Source: Acidovorax sp. NCPPB 4044 | GTDB lineage: Bacteria; Pseudomonadota; Gammaproteobacteria; Burkholderiales; Burkholderiaceae_C | Direction: 5' to 3' | Assembly: GCF_028069655.1 (NCBI RefSeq) | Contig: NZ_JAMCOS010000001.1 | Span: 3,130,001 to 3,194,000 of the forward strand | DNA length: 64,000 nucleotides | Shown: in pieces, positions 61,942 through 64,000 of the stretch | Position numbering within the stretch: the first letter of the stretch is position 1 | Layout of the letters: every line of letters starts with the position of its first letter | Program-made: the position numbers and the translations under genes | The notes under the pieces: model-generated | Seen by the model: only the letters and a program-made list of their open reading frames with translations | Databases searched by the model: none | Told to the model about the DNA's origin: nothing

Positions 61942-61966
61942 AATAAGTTGCATTGGGCAACTTATT
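61942..61966. promoter_or_regulatory. dyad 1 in the kptA/nrtR divergent promoter
   Basis: AATAAGTTGC-N5-GCAACTTATT, a perfect 10-bp-arm inverted repeat between the two divergent genes. It is a strong candidate operator for the NrtR-like regulator. Confidence 0.7.
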
Positions 61967-61968
61967 TG

Positions 61969-61983
61969 GTTGTATAGTACAAC
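61969..61983. promoter_or_regulatory. dyad 2 in the kptA/nrtR divergent promoter
   Basis: GTTGTA-N3-TACAAC, a perfect 6-bp-arm inverted repeat two bases beyond dyad 1. Both dyads share GTTG/CAAC half-sites. The intervening TATAGT and TATATAG words could be -10 elements, so binding would block transcription in both directions. Confidence 0.6.
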
Positions 61984-62005
61984 TATATAGCGCTCAGGGT
62001 CAACC

Positions 62006-62746
62006 ATGGATTCAGAAAAACAATCGCCTGCACTGGAATTCCCCCGGCCTTTGGTGACGGTGGATATCGTGATCTTTTCCGTCCTTGAGGGTGCTCTGCA
62101 GGTGGTGCTGGTCAAGCGGCCAGGCGACCAGAGTGAGCCTTTTCCCAACCGATGGGCGCTTCCGGGAGGGTTTATCGATGTCGGCAAGGATGCAAGCTTG
62201 CTTGACTGCGCCCTGCGCAAACTGCGAGAAAAGACAGGGGTGGACGCCTCCTACCTAGAGCAACTGGGAAGCTGGGGCGATTCTCAGCGGGATCCCCGGG
62301 GATGGTCCGTGACAAACGCGTTTTTCGCATTAATGCCAGGGCGTGAACTTGCGCTTACGAAAGGCGCAAACGCCGCTCATGTGGAGTGGGTTGATGCGGA
62401 AGCTGCGCTGCGCAAGCGAATGGCGTTTGATCACAGCGAGATTCTGAGTTCCGCGCTCGCTCGTCTCAGAAGCAAGGTGGAATACACATCGCTGCCTGCA
62501 TTTCTGCTTGATGAGCCCTTCACACTTCCACAACTGCAGCAAATGTACGAAATCGTTCTGGGGCGCCCAGTCGACAAGAGTGCCTTCCGCAAACGCATGT
62601 TGGACGGAGGGTTCCTGGCAGAAGCGGGCATGGTGATCGGAGGACTCGGCCGTCCCGCAATGGGGTACAGGTTGGTAGACCGTTCGCATGCGACCCATTT
62701 TCCTCGCACTTTCAGTCCGCGAGATGCAGCGCCTGAGTCCGAGTAA
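62006..62746 (+). CDS. NrtR-like regulator (Nudix domain plus winged helix)
   Basis: A 246-residue protein. Residues 1-150 form a Nudix fold (VTVDIVIFSVLEGALQVVLVKRP; RWALPGGFIDVGKDASLLDCALRKLREKTGV). Residues about 155-235 form a winged helix (FTLPQLQQMYEIVLGRPVDKSAFRKRMLDGGFL) ending GRPAMGYRLVD. NrtR proteins bind ADP-ribose or related NAD products and release DNA. The Nudix box has lost its catalytic carboxylates: the usual RELxEE is RKLREK, so it should sense rather than hydrolyse. Divergent from kptA with two dyads between; followed by the ADP-ribosylglycohydrolase gene. Confidence 0.88.
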   Translation: MDSEKQSPALEFPRPLVTVDIVIFSVLEGALQVVLVKRPGDQSEPFPNRWALPGGFIDVGKDASLLDCALRKLREKTGVDASYLEQLGSWGDSQRDPRGWSVTNAFFALMPGRELALTKGANAAHVEWVDAEAALRKRMAFDHSEILSSALARLRSKVEYTSLPAFLLDEPFTLPQLQQMYEIVLGRPVDKSAFRKRMLDGGFLAEAGMVIGGLGRPAMGYRLVDRSHATHFPRTFSPRDAAPESE

Positions 62747-62827
62747 GCAGCGGGAACGTTGAGGTAGTCGGAAAAACTCTGCCAAATCCACACGTCGTGT
62801 GAATCCGTTTGCCCCTGGATTGAACCA

Positions 62828-63742
62828 ATGATGAACAACTTAACTGAGACTGATCGATATCGTGGATGCCTGCTAGGCCTGGCTTGTGGCGATGCAGTCG
62901 GAACGACTGTGGAGTTCATGCCACGAGGAACATTCCAACCCGTCGCAGACATGGTAGGCGGCGGTCCTTTCGGCTTGAAACCCGGGGAGTGGACGGATGA
63001 CACATCCATGGCATTGTGTCTTGCCCACAGCCTCGTTTACCGCAGTGGATTTGATGCGGTAGATCAGATGAATCGTTACTGCAATTGGCGCAGTGTCGGA
63101 TACATGAGCAGCAACGGTCGGTGCTTTGACATCGGGATGACAGTGGCCGCTGCGTTGGACCGCTTTCTCCTAAATGGTGATCCTTATGCCGGAAGTCCGG
63201 ATCCACGGACCGCCGGCAACGGAGCTCTCATGCGGCTTGCCCCTGTGCCTATGTACTTCCGCGAAAGTGCTGAAGCTGTTTTGAAGTTCGCCGGAGAAAG
63301 CACCCGAACTACCCATGGAGCACGCGAGGCCATAGAGTGCTCCAAGGTGTTTGGACTGCAGGTGCGCGCAGCCCTTCTGGGCAGATCGAAGGACGAGGTT
63401 CTGGCGGCCGGGCTCTGCGAAAATCTATGTGCGACCGTTGAAGCCATTGCTTTGGGTGGATATCGCCCTAAGTCCCAAGACGAAGTCCGGGGCTCGGGAT
63501 ACTGCGTGCAGGCCTTGGAAGCCGCCCTGTGGTGCTTTGCGATGACCGAGACGTTAGAGGCAGCAGTGCTACTTGCGGCAAATCTTGGAGATGACGCAGA
63601 CACGACTGCGGCAATTTGCGGCCAGCTGGCAGGCGCTTTCTATGGTGCGTCGAGCATTCCTTCTAATTGGTTGGAGCGGTTGGCAATGCGGACCGAAATT
63701 GTTGCGATCGCTGATCAACTGCTCTTAGAGCGGTTCCGTTGA
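62828..63742 (+). CDS. ADP-ribosylglycohydrolase family protein
   Basis: A 304-residue all-helical protein of the DraG/ARH family, which removes ADP-ribose from protein residues or hydrolyses ADP-ribosyl compounds. The paired metal-binding motifs are present: GLACGDAVGTTVEF and WTDDTSMALCLAHSL near the N-terminus, then NGALMRLAP, TRTTHGAREAIEC, and NLGDDADTTAAICGQLAGA near residue 250. Length is normal for the family. It follows the NrtR-like gene by 81 bases on the same strand. Its likely job in this set is to reverse ADP-ribosylation or consume ADP-ribosyl products. Confidence 0.9.
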   Translation: MMNNLTETDRYRGCLLGLACGDAVGTTVEFMPRGTFQPVADMVGGGPFGLKPGEWTDDTSMALCLAHSLVYRSGFDAVDQMNRYCNWRSVGYMSSNGRCFDIGMTVAAALDRFLLNGDPYAGSPDPRTAGNGALMRLAPVPMYFRESAEAVLKFAGESTRTTHGAREAIECSKVFGLQVRAALLGRSKDEVLAAGLCENLCATVEAIALGGYRPKSQDEVRGSGYCVQALEAALWCFAMTETLEAAVLLAANLGDDADTTAAICGQLAGAFYGASSIPSNWLERLAMRTEIVAIADQLLLERFR

Positions 63743-63827
63743 GAGCGGCGAGCTCGACGTTCCTGGAGCGACGAGCGGTCTGAGAGAAGTTGATATTGCG
63801 AATGCACGTTCCCTCCACCACCCGTCC

Positions 63828-64000
63828 TCACCGCTCCTCCCCCACCTCCCCCCGCCGCGCATATCGCTGCGCCAGCACCGCGCACACCATCAGCTGCATC
63901 TGGTGGAACACCATCAGCGGCAGGACCAGCGCGCCCACAGCGTGCGAGGCGAACAGCACCTTGGCCATGGGCACGCCGCTCGCCAAGCTCTTCTTGGAGC
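63828..64000 (-). CDS. bile acid:sodium symporter family protein, C-terminal end only
   Basis: The minus-strand frame ending at the TGA at 63830-63828 reads KSLASGVPMAKVLFASHAVGALVLPLMVFHQMQLMVCAVLAQRYARRG, the last hydrophobic helices of a BASS/YfeH-type sodium symporter; the remainder lies beyond the right edge. High GC is restored here, marking the end of the NAD/ADP-ribose island. Confidence 0.75.
   Translation of the reverse strand, partial: SKKSLASGVPMAKVLFASHAVGALVLPLMVFHQMQLMVCAVLAQRYARRGEVGEER

Overview
The window is high-GC chromosomal DNA from a betaproteobacterium of the family Comamonadaceae, most likely a plant-associated Acidovorax of the avenae/citrulli type. This rests on the ribosomal and cell-division gene neighbourhoods, the many Bug/TRAP/Liv uptake genes, a Comamonadaceae-type short hairpin repeat, and two genes preceded by perfect hrp PIP-box promoters. 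The genus is an inference from protein appearance; no search was run. I saw no rRNA, tRNA, CRISPR array, phage or complete insertion sequence.

Layout. 1-1644: rpsP-rimM-trmD (minus), trmD cut by the left edge, with an intrinsic terminator between rpsP and rimM. 1767-5533: GNAT acetyltransferase, TM2-like protein, pit plus its DUF47 partner, an outer-membrane barrel protein and a bidirectional terminator. 5579-9135: livHMGF branched-chain amino-acid ABC transporter (no binding protein here). 9417-15143: rarA, uracil-DNA glycosylase, DUF1304 protein, lolA and ftsK. 15368-16972: trxB, then rpmB-rpmG behind a good promoter and a structured leader. 17207-22515: MocR-type regulator with a divergent small gene, fatty acid desaturase, RsmB-like methyltransferase, DUF1653 protein. 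22596-25968: two-component system divergent from an EF-hand protein. 26301-30829: small membrane protein, purN, DUF480 protein, and two acyl-CoA dehydrogenases resembling the pimeloyl-CoA dehydrogenase subunits. 31030-38826: secreted or lipoprotein genes, GH18 chitinase, TPR-methyltransferase, a small lytic transglycosylase and its tightly coupled partner. 38943-45477: TRAP transporter, Bug-type binding protein, tartrate/malate-type dehydrogenase and divergent LysR regulator. 45538-50803: HNH endonuclease, ribF-ileS-lspA. 54816-59964: Na/Pi cotransporter, small acidic protein with a Gln tail, LysR regulator, tautomerase, alcohol dehydrogenase, VOC protein. A bile acid:sodium symporter-like gene is cut by the right edge.

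Two accessory regions stand out. At 50849-54662 two genes with the hallmarks of type III secreted effectors flank the wreck of an ABC-ATPase/phosphodiesterase locus. Each has a perfect TTCGB-N15-TTCGB PIP box followed by a YANNNT -10 element 30 or 31 bases downstream. The first encodes a HopX/XopE-like Cys-His-Asp protein. The second encodes a 443-residue protein that I do not recognise.

At 60110-63742, a visibly less GC-rich island carries an NrtR-like regulator with a degenerate Nudix box. It is divergent from kptA (NAD-dependent RNA 2'-phosphotransferase), a DUF4291 gene and a frameshifted HAD gene, and is followed by an ADP-ribosylglycohydrolase. Two GTTG...CAAC dyads lie in the divergent promoter. 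The set looks like an ADP-ribose-sensing NAD/RNA-end-processing or ADP-ribosylation module.

A third theme is a short hairpin repeat found between genes and also in frame inside ileS, an acyl-CoA dehydrogenase, the lolA signal peptide and the purN C-terminus.
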